This document shows, in pieces, positions 1 to 8,464 of a stretch of 28,577 nt of DNA; positions within the stretch are counted from its first letter, which is position 1, and the number at the start of each line of letters is the position of its first letter. Origin of the DNA: an uncultured Flavobacteriales bacterium (GTDB lineage Bacteria; Bacteroidota; Bacteroidia; Flavobacteriales; Flavobacteriaceae); assembly GCA_913009535.1 (NCBI GenBank), contig CAJVXR010000010.1:1-28577 (forward strand). The letters are read 5' to 3'. Under the pieces are notes generated by a model that was given only the letters and a program-made list of their open reading frames with translations, was not told the origin of the DNA and did no database searches. A program made the position numbers and the translations under genes.

Positions 1-293
1 GACGAGCCCTTGGAGCAACTCCATTTGAAATTAAAAGACAAATAGTTTTGGAAGCGGTTTTTTTAACTACCATCGCAGGAATATTTGGAATTATTTCTGG
101 AGGATGGATTTTAATAGCTTTAGATAGCTTTTTTGGACAAGGAGCTGAAGCAACATTAGTCAATCCGTCAGTATCCATATTTGTAGTATTTATATCTCTA
201 ATTATACTAGTGATATTTGGAACACTTATAGGTTTAATACCAGCTGGTAGAGCTACAAGCATTAAACCAATTGAAGCATTAAGAGAAGAATAA
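1..293 (+). CDS. MacB-like ABC transporter permease, C-terminal fragment
   Basis: This is the 3' end of a gene entering from the left edge; the open frame runs from base 3 with no start in the window, so a TTG at 48 is internal. It encodes the last part of a FtsX/MacB-type inner-membrane permease. Visible are the family segment RALGATPFEIKRQ, which precedes the penultimate membrane helix, two hydrophobic segments (bases about 57-125 and 165-240), and the typical end PAGRATSIKPIEALREE. Such permeases use ATP hydrolysis to drive a periplasmic adaptor and a TolC channel, and genes for both follow directly, 20 bases downstream in the first case. The export substrate cannot be read from the sequence. 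Family assignment is secure; MacB proper versus a related lipoprotein- or peptide-exporting permease is not. Confidence 0.9.
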   Translation, partial: RALGATPFEIKRQIVLEAVFLTTIAGIFGIISGGWILIALDSFFGQGAEATLVNPSVSIFVVFISLIILVIFGTLIGLIPAGRATSIKPIEALREE

Positions 294-313
294 TTTTTTA
301 AAAATAAAATAAA

Positions 314-1450
314 ATGAATAAACCAATTAGAATTACTTTAGGCCTTTTTACAGTGGTAGCATTAGTTATTGTAATAAAATACTTTAGCGATGCAAATTCA
401 GAATCAATTATTGATTATGACACTCAGACTCCATTTTATACTTCATTAAACACTAATGTTGTAGCCACTGGAAAATTAAATCCTGAAGATGAGATTGAGT
501 TAAAACCTCAAGTAACTGGCATTGTTGATATGATTTATGTGGAAGAAGGAGATATGATACAAAAGGGAGATTTAATTGCTAAAATAAGAGTTGTTCCAAA
601 TGAGCAAAGTTTAGTTAGTGCAAATAGTAGAATTAATTCCTCCAAGTTATCGTTTGACAATTCAAAGAGACTATTCGATAGAAGTGAAGAGTTGTTTACC
701 AAAGGAGTGATATCAAAACAAGACTTTGAAAATGCGGAATTATCATTAAATCAAGCACGAGAGTCTTTGACACAAGCAGAGAATGATTTTAAAATAATTA
801 AACAAGGCTCGCTTTCTGGAGGGGGTTCGGCAAACACAAATATCGTAGCTCAAATTTCTGGTACTATTTTAGAAATTCCAGTCAGAGAAGGAAATCAGGT
901 TATTGAAAGTAATAACTTTAACGCAGGAACTACAATAGCAACTGTTGCTGATATGAGTATTATGATTTTTGAAGGGCAAGTAGATGAAGCTGAAGTTGGT
1001 AAACTAGAAGAAGGCAAAGACATTAAAGTAGTTCTTGGCGCTTTAGGAGAAGAAGAGTTTCCGTCTAAATTAACTTTTGTAGCACCCAAAGGAATTGAAG
1101 TAAATGGAGCTGTACAATTTAAAATCAAAGCAAATGTTGAAATTCCAACTTCTAAAGTTAGAGCTGGCTATAGCGCTAATGCAATAATAGAAATTGAAAA
1201 TATAGAAAACTCTTTGTGTATCAAAGAATCTTTAATTCAGTTTAATAGGTTTACTGAAAAACCATTTGTAGAAATTTTAAATGATGATGGAGTATTTGTT
1301 AAAAAAGATATCACCATTGGTATTTCTGACGGAATAAGTGTTGAAGTCTTAGAAGGGGTCAAGGAAGATGACAAAATTAAAGTTTGGAATAAAGTTTTAG
1401 AAGAAGATGAAGGTGGTGATGGAGAAACAAGACCTAACTCTAATGATTAA
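314..1450 (+). CDS. MacA/HlyD-family periplasmic adaptor subunit of an efflux pump
   Basis: The 378-residue protein bridges the inner-membrane permease and the TolC channel. An N-terminal membrane anchor lies at about residues 6-23. A lipoyl-like half-motif follows at 60-90 (LKPQVTGIVDMIYVEEGD), then a coiled-coil hairpin at about 95-165 rich in S, N, E and K, then the second lipoyl half at 178-195 (SGTILEIPVREGNQV) and beta-barrel and membrane-proximal domains to about 355. The C-terminal 20 residues are acidic and probably disordered. The gene lies between the permease and tolC-like genes and is co-directional with both, supporting one pump operon. The start ATG follows an A-rich leader without a Shine-Dalgarno sequence, as is usual in Bacteroidota. 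The anchor and coiled-coil length fit MacA-type adaptors of ABC pumps. An RND-type partner is less likely because the neighbour is an ABC permease. Confidence 0.92.
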   Translation: MNKPIRITLGLFTVVALVIVIKYFSDANSESIIDYDTQTPFYTSLNTNVVATGKLNPEDEIELKPQVTGIVDMIYVEEGDMIQKGDLIAKIRVVPNEQSLVSANSRINSSKLSFDNSKRLFDRSEELFTKGVISKQDFENAELSLNQARESLTQAENDFKIIKQGSLSGGGSANTNIVAQISGTILEIPVREGNQVIESNNFNAGTTIATVADMSIMIFEGQVDEAEVGKLEEGKDIKVVLGALGEEEFPSKLTFVAPKGIEVNGAVQFKIKANVEIPTSKVRAGYSANAIIEIENIENSLCIKESLIQFNRFTEKPFVEILNDDGVFVKKDITIGISDGISVEVLEGVKEDDKIKVWNKVLEEDEGGDGETRPNSND

Positions 1451-1468
1451 TATTAATTAATAAAGATT

Positions 1469-2776
1469 ATGAAATATATATATATAATAGTAGTAAGTTT
1501 ATTCTCTATTACAACTTCAATAAGTCAAGAAAAGTTTTGGGATCTACAAGAGTGTGTGGATTATGCTCTAGAAAATAACATTTCAATTTTACAAGCTCAA
1601 AACACAATCCTTTCTAATGATCAAGATATTATTGCTTCAAAAGGTAATTTTTTACCATCGCTTAGTTCTAATTTAAATCAGTCAATGAGCTTAGGTACTG
1701 TTGAGTTGTATCCAGGTAATTTTGCAGATCGAAGATTTAATTCTTCTAGTTTGGGGTTAAGTTTATCTCAAACTGTTTTTAACGGTTTTAGAAACCTAAA
1801 CATTCTAAAACAATCTAAAATAGCACTAGAAAGAAGCGAAAATGAGTTAAACAAGATTAAGGATGATGTTTCTCTTAATGTTGCTAATTATTATTTAAAT
1901 ATATTGTTTAATAAAGAAAATCTAGCTCTAGCCAAATCTCAGTACGAGTTCTCATACAAGCAATTAAAACAGGTGGAAAGTTTAGTTAACGCAGGAGTCC
2001 AACCTCAAGCAAATATTATTGATGCTGAAGCTACTCTTAGTCTAGATGAACAAAACTTAACAACAGCTCAAAATAACTATAGACTTGCATTATTGAATTT
2101 AACTCAATTGTTGCAAATTCCTTTGGAAGGATTTAATGTTGTTGCTATTGATGTGAAAGTCCCCTCTGAGAGTCTTTTATACACAGATATTAATCCTATT
2201 ATTAATTATGCTTTAGAAAATAGAAATGAAATAAAGGTTGCTAATAATAATATTGACTTAGCTAAATTTAGTACTAAAATTTCGGAAAGTTCTTACCTGC
2301 CAAGTATTTCATTTGGTTATGGTTTTAATGCAAGCGCAAATTTTTCAAATTTATCTTCAAGTAACTCTTTTTTCCAACAAATTAACGATAACAAGGGGCA
2401 TAGTCTTAACATGAATATTAGTATTCCTATTTTTTCTAGGAATCAAATAAAAACCAATGTAGCAAAGTCTAAAATTCAAGAAAATAATTCTGATTTAGGT
2501 TTAATTCAAGCTCAATTAAATGTTGAGGCTACTGTTCAAAGAGCCTTTACTGATGCAAAAGCTGCACTTAAATCTTATCAAGCCGCTAAAAAATCATTAC
2601 AGTCACAAGAGTTGGCTTTTGAAAATTCGCAGCAGAGATATCAACTAGGGACAATTAACACTATCGATTTAGAGCAGGTGAGAATCAGATTATTAAATGC
2701 TGAATCTTCACTGATCAATTCAAAATATGATTTCATATTTAAAACCAAGGTTTTAGATTTTTATATGGGTAAATAA
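1469..2776 (+). CDS. TolC-family outer-membrane efflux protein
   Basis: A 435-residue outer-membrane channel component. A signal peptide spans about residues 1-19, ending SISQ before EKFWDLQECVDYALENN, the usual first helix of TolC-family proteins. Two internally similar halves of long amphipathic helices follow (about 30-220 and 240-430), with repeat-like segments such as NELNKIKDDVSLNVANYYL in the first half and VEATVQRAFTDAKAALKSY in the second, each next to beta segments that build the barrel. It is the last gene of the pump operon, 18 bases after the adaptor and 4 bases before tsaB, so tsaB is probably co-transcribed. The start of the gene holds an uninterrupted AT dinucleotide tract (1474-1486) inside the signal-peptide codons. 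The substrate is not predictable. Confidence 0.93.
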   Translation: MKYIYIIVVSLFSITTSISQEKFWDLQECVDYALENNISILQAQNTILSNDQDIIASKGNFLPSLSSNLNQSMSLGTVELYPGNFADRRFNSSSLGLSLSQTVFNGFRNLNILKQSKIALERSENELNKIKDDVSLNVANYYLNILFNKENLALAKSQYEFSYKQLKQVESLVNAGVQPQANIIDAEATLSLDEQNLTTAQNNYRLALLNLTQLLQIPLEGFNVVAIDVKVPSESLLYTDINPIINYALENRNEIKVANNNIDLAKFSTKISESSYLPSISFGYGFNASANFSNLSSSNSFFQQINDNKGHSLNMNISIPIFSRNQIKTNVAKSKIQENNSDLGLIQAQLNVEATVQRAFTDAKAALKSYQAAKKSLQSQELAFENSQQRYQLGTINTIDLEQVRIRLLNAESSLINSKYDFIFKTKVLDFYMGK

Positions 2777-2780
2777 CTGA

Positions 2781-3458
2781 ATGTTGAATTATATATTAAA
2801 CATAGAAACCTCTACAACAAATTGTTCGGTATCCTTATTTAAAGGATCGGAACTGGTCATCGTTAAGCAGGAAAATGACGAAAATTATTCTCATTCAAAA
2901 AGGCTTCATGTTTATATAAACGAATTATTAGAAGCATCAGGCGTATCTCCAAATAATCTTTCTGCTATTTGTGTAAGTAAAGGTCCTGGGTCTTATACTG
3001 GTCTTCGTATAGGAGTATCTTCCGCTAAAGGACTATGTTTTGCTTTAGGTATTCCGTTAATCTCGGTTGATACTCTTGACGCATTTGCACATCAAGTCAA
3101 ATTTTCTGATGGCTTTATTGTACCACTTCTTGACGCTAGAAGAATGGAAGTTTATTCCTCTGTATATGATAATAATTTCAACAAAGTTAGAGAGACTAAG
3201 GCTGAAATACTCTCAGAAAATTCTTTTGAAGATTATCTAAAAAAAAGCAAGGTCTATTTTTTAGGAAATGCTAATGATAAAACAAAAAGTATAATCAATA
3301 GTTCTAACGCCATTTTTATTGATGATAAGCTCCCTTCTTCCATTGAAATCGGAAAGTTAGCTCACAAGAAATTTATCTCTAACGATTTTGAAAATGTTGC
3401 GGATTTTGAGCCCTTTTACTTAAAGGAATTTGTGGGTAATAAATTAAAGACTAGTTAA
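2781..3458 (+). CDS. tsaB: tRNA threonylcarbamoyladenosine biosynthesis protein TsaB
   Basis: TsaB is the inactive ASKHA-fold partner that holds TsaD and TsaE together for transfer of threonylcarbamoyl to A37 of ANN-decoding tRNAs (t6A), in the cytoplasm. The 225-residue length is normal. The N-terminal strand motif [14 protein letters not shown] (about 5-18) and the family signature [20 protein letters not shown] (about 65-84) are both present, followed by a second domain ([22 protein letters not shown]) used in dimerisation. It starts 4 bases after the tolC-like stop and is probably read through from the pump operon, although its function is unrelated. Its last codons overlap by 8 bases the 3' end of the convergent DUF255 gene. 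The assignment is firm. Confidence 0.95.
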   Translation: MLNYILNIETSTTNCSVSLFKGSELVIVKQENDENYSHSKRLHVYINELLEASGVSPNNLSAICVSKGPGSYTGLRIGVSSAKGLCFALGIPLISVDTLDAFAHQVKFSDGFIVPLLDARRMEVYSSVYDNNFNKVRETKAEILSENSFEDYLKKSKVYFLGNANDKTKSIINSSNAIFIDDKLPSSIEIGKLAHKKFISNDFENVADFEPFYLKEFVGNKLKTS

Positions 3459-5547
3459 GTAATTCTAAAGCTTCTTTCGCGGTTCTTACAGGTAATTTAC
3501 AAGCTTTTTTTACACAAACATATATGTAAGTATCATTATCAATATATCTGTTCTTAAGCAAAGGAAAATCACTTTCGTTTAAACTTCCTATAATTAGTTT
3601 ATTAGGACTGAAACTTTTATTGATCCCTTCTGATTTAATAAGAGCATCTTCCCCAACTATTGCTATTTCATAAAATGAATCACTTATTTTTAGCATTAGA
3701 TCTAACCAATTTGAAAAGCTATTTGGATATAAGTCAATCTGTGGCGTAACGTTATTAAGCATTGCGGTAGCTGTTTCTAAATATTTTTCATTATCAAAGT
3801 AATGAGAAAGCAAAAATAAATTATTTGCCATTATCGAATTACTAGAAGGAATCACATCATCTCTGAACTCTAGAGTCCTTGATAAAAGCTTCTCATCTAA
3901 ATCGGATGTAAAATAGAACATCTTAGTATCTTGATTATAAAAATGTTTATATATATATTCGGTTAAATTTTGAGAATATTTTAGCCATTTTTCGTCAAGA
4001 GTAACTTCGTGGAGGGAAATAAATCCACTAATAATTGCCGAGTAATCTTCTAAGTAACCATTAATATAGCTTCCTCCATTTTTATAATTACGCAATAATT
4101 GACCATCTTTATTATATAAATTTTTCAAAATAAACTCTGCATTTCCGATTGCAGCATTTAAAAAATCAGGTTCATTAAAAGCTTTATAAGAGTCAACAAA
4201 TCCTTTTATCATTAGACCATTCCAAGATGTTAAAATTTTATCATCAAGTCTTGGTTTAGCTCTTTTATTTCGAATTTTAATTAATTTGGAATTACAGTTT
4301 TTTATTATCTTTTCTATTTCTGAAATTGATAAATTATGTCTTGCAGCAATCATTTCATCGTCTTCATTTCTTATTAAAACATATTTATCATCTTCCCAAT
4401 ACCCATAAGTGTTTATGTTATAATAACTCGAGAATACAGTAAAGTCTTCATTCAATGTAGTTTTAAGTTCCTTTTCTGTCCATACATAAAAAGCTCCTTC
4501 TTCTAAAACGTTGCTACTTGTTTTGCTGTCCGCATCTAAGGAAGAGTAATAACCACCGCTCTCATCTTTTAATTCTGAATTTATAAAATCAATTGTTTCA
4601 TACACAATTTTTTTATACAACTCATTTTTAGTTGCTTTATATGCATCTGAATATAAGCTTACTAATTGTGCGTTATCATAAAGCATTTTTTCAAAATGTG
4701 GGATATGCCATCTATTATCAACAGAATATCTTGAGAATCCACCACCAATTTGATCGTAAATTCCACCATATGCCATTTTTTTTAGGCTAAGGTTTACAAA
4801 GTCTTGAATTTCTATATTGCTAGTTTGATAAGAATACTTTAGTAAAAAATGCAAATTGCTCGGCATCATAAACTTAGGCATTCCCTCTGCGCCTCCGTAT
4901 TCCAAATCAAACTTCTTTGACCAAGTATCTAAATATTTTTTCATTATATCTAACTCGAAATTAGTGCTAGATTTATTGAGCTCAATAAGATCTAAAGATT
5001 TAACGCCTTCTTCTAATTGATCTGCATAAGTAATAAGCCTTTCAGGATCATCATCATAAAGTTTTGATATCTGTTCTAGAGCGTTTATCCATTGATCTTT
5101 TGAAAAATAAGTACCACCCCAGATTGGTCTTCCATCAGGCAGAGTTACTACATTCAACGGCCACCCTCCACTACCAGTCATTAGTTGAACGGCGTTCATA
5201 TAAACATTATCTACATCAGGTCTTTCTTCACGGTCTACTTTTATTGAGATATACTTTTCGTTCATTATTTTTGCAACAAGAGTGTCTTCAAAACTTTCTT
5301 TTTCCATCACATGACACCAATGGCAGGCAGAATAACCAACACTAATTATAACAAGTTTATTTTCTTTAGTTGCTTGTTTTAAATATTTTGAATCCCAAGG
5401 GTTCCAATCTACTGGATTGTATGCGTGTTGCAATAAGTACGGGCTGGTCTCGTTAATTAAATTATTGCTCATTTTGTTAGATTCCTTATTTTCACACGCT
5501 GTTATAATAAACAGAATATAAAAAATGTATAATAATTTTTTTTCCAT
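3451..5547 (-). CDS. DUF255/YyaL-type thioredoxin-domain protein, predicted lipoprotein
   Basis: A 698-residue protein of the YyaL/spermatogenesis-associated-protein-20 family. An N-terminal thioredoxin-like domain (about 26-190) holds the block [20 protein letters not shown] and a CHWCHVM active-site-like motif at 75-81. An alpha/alpha-barrel region resembling glycan-active hydrolases and epimerases follows (about 200-690), with [12 protein letters not shown] and [17 protein letters not shown]. Biochemical function is unknown; a redox or chaperone role is only inferred. The first 18 residues form a lipoprotein signal (hydrophobic [11 protein letters not shown], then Cys18), so the product may be lipid-anchored rather than cytosolic. 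An alternative start at Met26, just before the conserved domain, would give a cytosolic form. It lies 37 bases downstream of the nifU-like gene, with a small AT-rich inverted repeat between them. It overlaps tsaB tail-to-tail by 8 bases. Confidence 0.9.
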   Translation of the reverse strand: MEKKLLYIFYILFIITACENKESNKMSNNLINETSPYLLQHAYNPVDWNPWDSKYLKQATKENKLVIISVGYSACHWCHVMEKESFEDTLVAKIMNEKYISIKVDREERPDVDNVYMNAVQLMTGSGGWPLNVVTLPDGRPIWGGTYFSKDQWINALEQISKLYDDDPERLITYADQLEEGVKSLDLIELNKSSTNFELDIMKKYLDTWSKKFDLEYGGAEGMPKFMMPSNLHFLLKYSYQTSNIEIQDFVNLSLKKMAYGGIYDQIGGGFSRYSVDNRWHIPHFEKMLYDNAQLVSLYSDAYKATKNELYKKIVYETIDFINSELKDESGGYYSSLDADSKTSSNVLEEGAFYVWTEKELKTTLNEDFTVFSSYYNINTYGYWEDDKYVLIRNEDDEMIAARHNLSISEIEKIIKNCNSKLIKIRNKRAKPRLDDKILTSWNGLMIKGFVDSYKAFNEPDFLNAAIGNAEFILKNLYNKDGQLLRNYKNGGSYINGYLEDYSAIISGFISLHEVTLDEKWLKYSQNLTEYIYKHFYNQDTKMFYFTSDLDEKLLSRTLEFRDDVIPSSNSIMANNLFLLSHYFDNEKYLETATAMLNNVTPQIDLYPNSFSNWLDLMLKISDSFYEIAIVGEDALIKSEGINKSFSPNKLIIGSLNESDFPLLKNRYIDNDTYIYVCVKKACKLPVRTAKEALELLN

Positions 5548-5562
5548 TTTTTTAAAAATACA

Positions 5563-5579
5563 AAACTTAATTTAAGTTT
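5563..5579 (-). terminator. Weak AT-rich inverted repeat after the nifU-like gene
   Basis: An 8-bp inverted repeat (AAACTTAA, one base, TTAAGTTT) lies 6 bases after the nifU-like stop. On the minus strand it is followed by TTGTATTTTT. It could be a weak intrinsic terminator or an operator-like palindrome between the nifU-like and DUF255 genes. The stem has only one G-C pair per arm and almost no loop, so chance in AT-rich DNA is quite possible. Confidence 0.25.
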
Positions 5580-5584
5580 CTGTT

Positions 5585-6487
5585 TTAACCATTTATAGCT
5601 TCAACTAACTCTACTTTACCAGCCAACATTTCTTTTAGCATATTTTCGATCCCGTTTTTAAGCGTAAAAGTTGAAGAAGGACAGCCGCTACAGGCTCCTT
5701 GTAAGATTACAGACACCTTTTTTGTTTCTGCATTATAAGACTTGAATTGAATATTTCCGCCATCTGCAGCTACTGCTGGCTTGACATATTCTTCTAAAAT
5801 ATTAATAATTTCTTTAGAGATATCATCTAGTTTATCAAATTCTTTAGTTTTTTGCTCTTCAGAATTAGTGATTATATCACTTGAATCTAACTCAACTATT
5901 TGCTTACCATCTTCAATGTGAGATCTAATAAACTCTCTTAATTCCATTGTTACTTCTTCCCATGTCGCTAATTCATACTTTGTAATTGATATGTAATTTT
6001 TCTCGATAAAAACGTTTTTTACATATGGAAAATGAAAAAGTGCTTTTGCTAATGGACTTTTAGCAGTCTGGTCAATTGATGTATATTCAAAAAGGGAATT
6101 AACAAGATTTTTGTTAGAAACAAATTTCATGGCAGATGGGTTTGGAGTACTCTCTGCGTATATAGTTACAGCTGATTTTTTAACACCTTTAGTCTCAGTT
6201 ACTACAATATTACCTTCGTTTAGATACTTTTCTATTTGTTCAGCAACTTCTTCTTGAACATCTTTCCATTCTATTATGCTATATCTTTCAATAGCAATGA
6301 AATTAGATGATATATATATTTTCTTAACAAAGGGAAGGTAAAATAATTGTTGTGCTAGTGGTGAGTTTGAAGCTTCATCAATATTGTTATACTCGTAATT
6401 TTGATGATTAGTTAGAAAAAAATTTGTTTCAAACTTTACAATTAATTTATTACTCGTTTCGTTGATTGAAACTTTATATTTTTTCAT
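5585..6487 (-). CDS. NifU-family iron-sulfur cluster carrier with tandem Nfu N-domains
   Basis: A predicted 300-residue cytoplasmic Fe-S scaffold or carrier. Two copies of the scaffold Nfu/NifU N-terminal domain come first (about 1-95 and 105-195). The second has the hallmark ESTPNPSAMKFV; both have the PLAxxLFxxPxVKxxxI core (SPLAQQLFYLPFVKKIYI, then SPLAKALFHFPYVKNVFI). A C-terminal NifU domain (about 220-300) carries GACSGCPSS, whose two cysteines, at about 266 and 269, bridge a cluster across a dimer. I chose ATG at 6487. The frame continues upstream to a TTG at 6541 with a further ATG at 6520, but that extension is unlike the domain and would run into the divergent promoter region. It probably delivers clusters to client enzymes. 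A DUF255 gene follows on the same strand. Confidence 0.93.
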   Translation of the reverse strand: MKKYKVSINETSNKLIVKFETNFFLTNHQNYEYNNIDEASNSPLAQQLFYLPFVKKIYISSNFIAIERYSIIEWKDVQEEVAEQIEKYLNEGNIVVTETKGVKKSAVTIYAESTPNPSAMKFVSNKNLVNSLFEYTSIDQTAKSPLAKALFHFPYVKNVFIEKNYISITKYELATWEEVTMELREFIRSHIEDGKQIVELDSSDIITNSEEQKTKEFDKLDDISKEIINILEEYVKPAVAADGGNIQFKSYNAETKKVSVILQGACSGCPSSTFTLKNGIENMLKEMLAGKVELVEAING

Positions 6488-6565
6488 TACTAATTTTTTA
6501 CAAAAATAATGAATCTTCATTGAAGATAAAAGAATGATCAAACATATAAATCCATTAAAAATTTA

Positions 6566-6573
6566 TATATTTG
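6566..6573 (+). promoter_or_regulatory. Bacteroidota -7 promoter element before the porP/sprF-like gene
   Basis: TATATTTG matches the TAnnTTTG -7 consensus used by the primary sigma factor of Bacteroidota. It lies 19 bases upstream of the ATG at 6593, in the short divergent spacer to the nifU-like gene. A TTTG -33 box at proper spacing is not evident. The position supports the ATG at 6593 rather than the TTG at 6584, which would leave a leader of only a few bases. Confidence 0.55.
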
Positions 6574-6592
6574 GATCCATTAATTGCATAAA

Positions 6593-7618
6593 ATGACATT
6601 AAAAAAACATTTACTATATACTGCTTTTTTTATATTTAGTTCTCAATTTATAAATTCCCAAGAAGGACTTCCGATATATTCCGATTACTTAACAGATAAC
6701 TACTATTTATTACACCCCTCAATGGCTGGTGTAGCTAATTGTAATAAGCTTAGATTAACAAGTAGAAAACAATGGCTTGACCAAAGTGAGTCTCCAAATC
6801 TCCAAACACTTAGTTTTAATGGTAGAATAGGAGATTCTAAATCTGGAATTGGTGCTATAGTTTTTAATGATAAAAATGGTTATCATTCACAATCAGGTGC
6901 TTATCTTACTTATGCACATCATCTGCTTTTCTCAAGAAATAGAATTGATTTGAATATGTTGTCTTTTGGAATCAGCGCAGGAATGATACAGAATAAACTT
7001 GATGAATCCTCATTTTTATTTGATGGCTTTGATCCCTTAGTTGCAGGAATAACTCAAAGCTCTACAGATTTTAATTTAGATTTTGGTTTTTCTTACCATT
7101 ATATGGAATTTTATGCCCACGCTACTTTTAAGAATTTCTTAAAAAATGATGGTATAAACTCCAATGAGTTAGGTATTTACTCCTATGATAATTCAAGAAC
7201 TTATTTATTTTCAGCTGGTAATGTATTTGGAAATATAGGTAGCCCTTGGAGTTATGAACCTTCTATTTTACTCGCTTACAAAGAATCTACCGAAGAGTCT
7301 TTTATTGATTTGAACTTCAAAGTTTTTAGATCTACTGACTTTGGTAAAGTATGGGGAGGATTATCTTACAGAAGAAATATGGATCGTTATGTATCCACCT
7401 CTCTTGAAAACGGCACTAACACACTCTCTTCTCAACAGCCACAATATCTTACACCATTTATTGGAGTAGATTATGAAAATTTTGTATTTGCTTATACTTA
7501 TTCCGCTCAAAGAAACTCAATAGTATTTGACAACGGCGGTTACCATCAAATAACTCTTGGTATTAACCTTGGTTGCAAAAAGCAAAAGTATGACTGTAAT
7601 TGCCCTAGTGTAAATTAA
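6593..7618 (+). CDS. PorP/SprF-family outer-membrane protein (type IX secretion-associated)
   Basis: A predicted 341-residue beta-barrel protein. After a signal peptide (about 1-23, ending FINSQ) comes the family opening GLPIYSDYLTDNYYLLHPSMAG, in which an N-terminal YLxNxxxxNPA-like motif is recognisable. Alternating amphipathic strands follow throughout (for example SGIGAIVFNDKNGYHSQSG, GKVWGGLSYRRN). PorP/SprF proteins act with PorE/SprA-type partners in type IX secretion or in presenting secreted adhesins such as SprB. No other T9SS gene is in the window, so the role here is inferred from family alone. Start chosen: ATG 6593, because the in-frame TTG at 6584 adds only three residues. The protein ends in an unusual Cys-rich tail (GCKKQKYDCNCPSVN). 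Its TAA overlaps the TAA of murI on the other strand in a shared TTAA. Confidence 0.88.
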   Translation: MTLKKHLLYTAFFIFSSQFINSQEGLPIYSDYLTDNYYLLHPSMAGVANCNKLRLTSRKQWLDQSESPNLQTLSFNGRIGDSKSGIGAIVFNDKNGYHSQSGAYLTYAHHLLFSRNRIDLNMLSFGISAGMIQNKLDESSFLFDGFDPLVAGITQSSTDFNLDFGFSYHYMEFYAHATFKNFLKNDGINSNELGIYSYDNSRTYLFSAGNVFGNIGSPWSYEPSILLAYKESTEESFIDLNFKVFRSTDFGKVWGGLSYRRNMDRYVSTSLENGTNTLSSQQPQYLTPFIGVDYENFVFAYTYSAQRNSIVFDNGGYHQITLGINLGCKKQKYDCNCPSVN

Positions 7619-8394
7619 AAAATTATCTTATTTATCTTTTTTCCTTTTCTTAAAAACTTTTGAATAACTGATTTATTTCCGTTGCAGTAAAACTGATTTT
7701 TAATATCTAATGTTTCAGATGTATTATTGTTTGACTCTAATACCTGTTTAACTCTTTTACAGACTGCACTTGAAGAGTCTAAGACCTTTATTTCTTTGGG
7801 CAATAGTTTTTCTAATATGTCTTTTAAAAAGTAATAGTGAGTGCACCCAAGAACTAAATTGTCTATGTTTTTCTCTAACATAGGCTCTATGTATTTTCTT
7901 AGCTTACTAATTAACAACTCTTCTTTAATACCACTTTCTTCCATAATACTAACTAAGTCATATCCAATTTGTTCATGAATATTTACTCCACCGGAGAATC
8001 TATTGCTAGTTTCTAGGAATAAATTACTTGATAAGGTTTTTTCAGTAGCTAAGACTCCAATATGGTTTGTTTTAGTTGCAAGTATTGCAGGTTTAATTGA
8101 TGGTTCAATTCCTACTATAGGTACTTCAAAAGTTTCTCTAAGAATCTCTACAGCATTAGTTGTGGCGGTATTACAAGCTACTACAATTAGCTTACAATTT
8201 AGATCTATTAATTTTTGAGTATTTTTTATACTTAAATTGATTATTTCCTTTTCACTTTTTTTTCCATAAGGAGCATTTAGATTATCTGCTAGATATATGG
8301 TGCTTTCTTTTGGAAGAGTTTTTCTTATTTCATTATATATTGAAATGCCACCAATTCCTGAATCAAATAAACCTATAGGATAGTTATTAGTCAT
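7615..8394 (-). CDS. murI: Glutamate racemase
   Basis: MurI interconverts L- and D-glutamate, supplying D-Glu for the peptidoglycan stem peptide in the cytoplasm. The 259-residue protein has all family motifs: DSGIGG (11-16), the substrate loop NAPYGKKS (40-47), the first catalytic cysteine in VACNTATT (Cys74), GIEPSIKPA (95-103) and the second cysteine in GCTHYYFLKD (Cys184, His186). It is the last gene of the minus-strand envelope run. A terminator-like hairpin (8406-8436) ends only 11 bases before its ATG, so expression probably depends on partial read-through from the ompH genes. It is convergent with the porP/sprF-like gene and shares a TTAA stop overlap with it. The assignment is firm. 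Confidence 0.96.
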   Translation of the reverse strand: MTNNYPIGLFDSGIGGISIYNEIRKTLPKESTIYLADNLNAPYGKKSEKEIINLSIKNTQKLIDLNCKLIVVACNTATTNAVEILRETFEVPIVGIEPSIKPAILATKTNHIGVLATEKTLSSNLFLETSNRFSGGVNIHEQIGYDLVSIMEESGIKEELLISKLRKYIEPMLEKNIDNLVLGCTHYYFLKDILEKLLPKEIKVLDSSSAVCKRVKQVLESNNNTSETLDIKNQFYCNGNKSVIQKFLRKGKKINKIIF

Positions 8395-8405
8395 TATGTA
8401 AAAGT

Positions 8406-8436
8406 AAAAAAGCTATCTTATTAAGATAGCTTTTTT
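8406..8436 (-). terminator. Intrinsic terminator or attenuator between ompH (skp-like) and murI
   Basis: A perfect 14-bp inverted repeat (arms 8406-8419 and 8423-8436, loop ATT) has core AGCTATCTT/AAGATAGCT flanked by six A on one side and six or more T on the other. Read on the minus strand it forms A-tract, stem and T-tract, and so works in either direction. It lies 28 bases after the ompH stop and 11 bases before the murI ATG. With no space for a separate promoter, partial termination that lowers murI relative to ompH is the simplest reading. Confidence 0.8.
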
Positions 8437-8464
8437 TAAAATATTATTATTTAAGTTTCTATAA

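Noticed and set aside
6488..6541. N-terminal extension of the nifU-like gene to TTG 6541
   Set aside because: The added residues do not resemble the domain and would use the divergent promoter spacer; ATG 6487 fits the family start.
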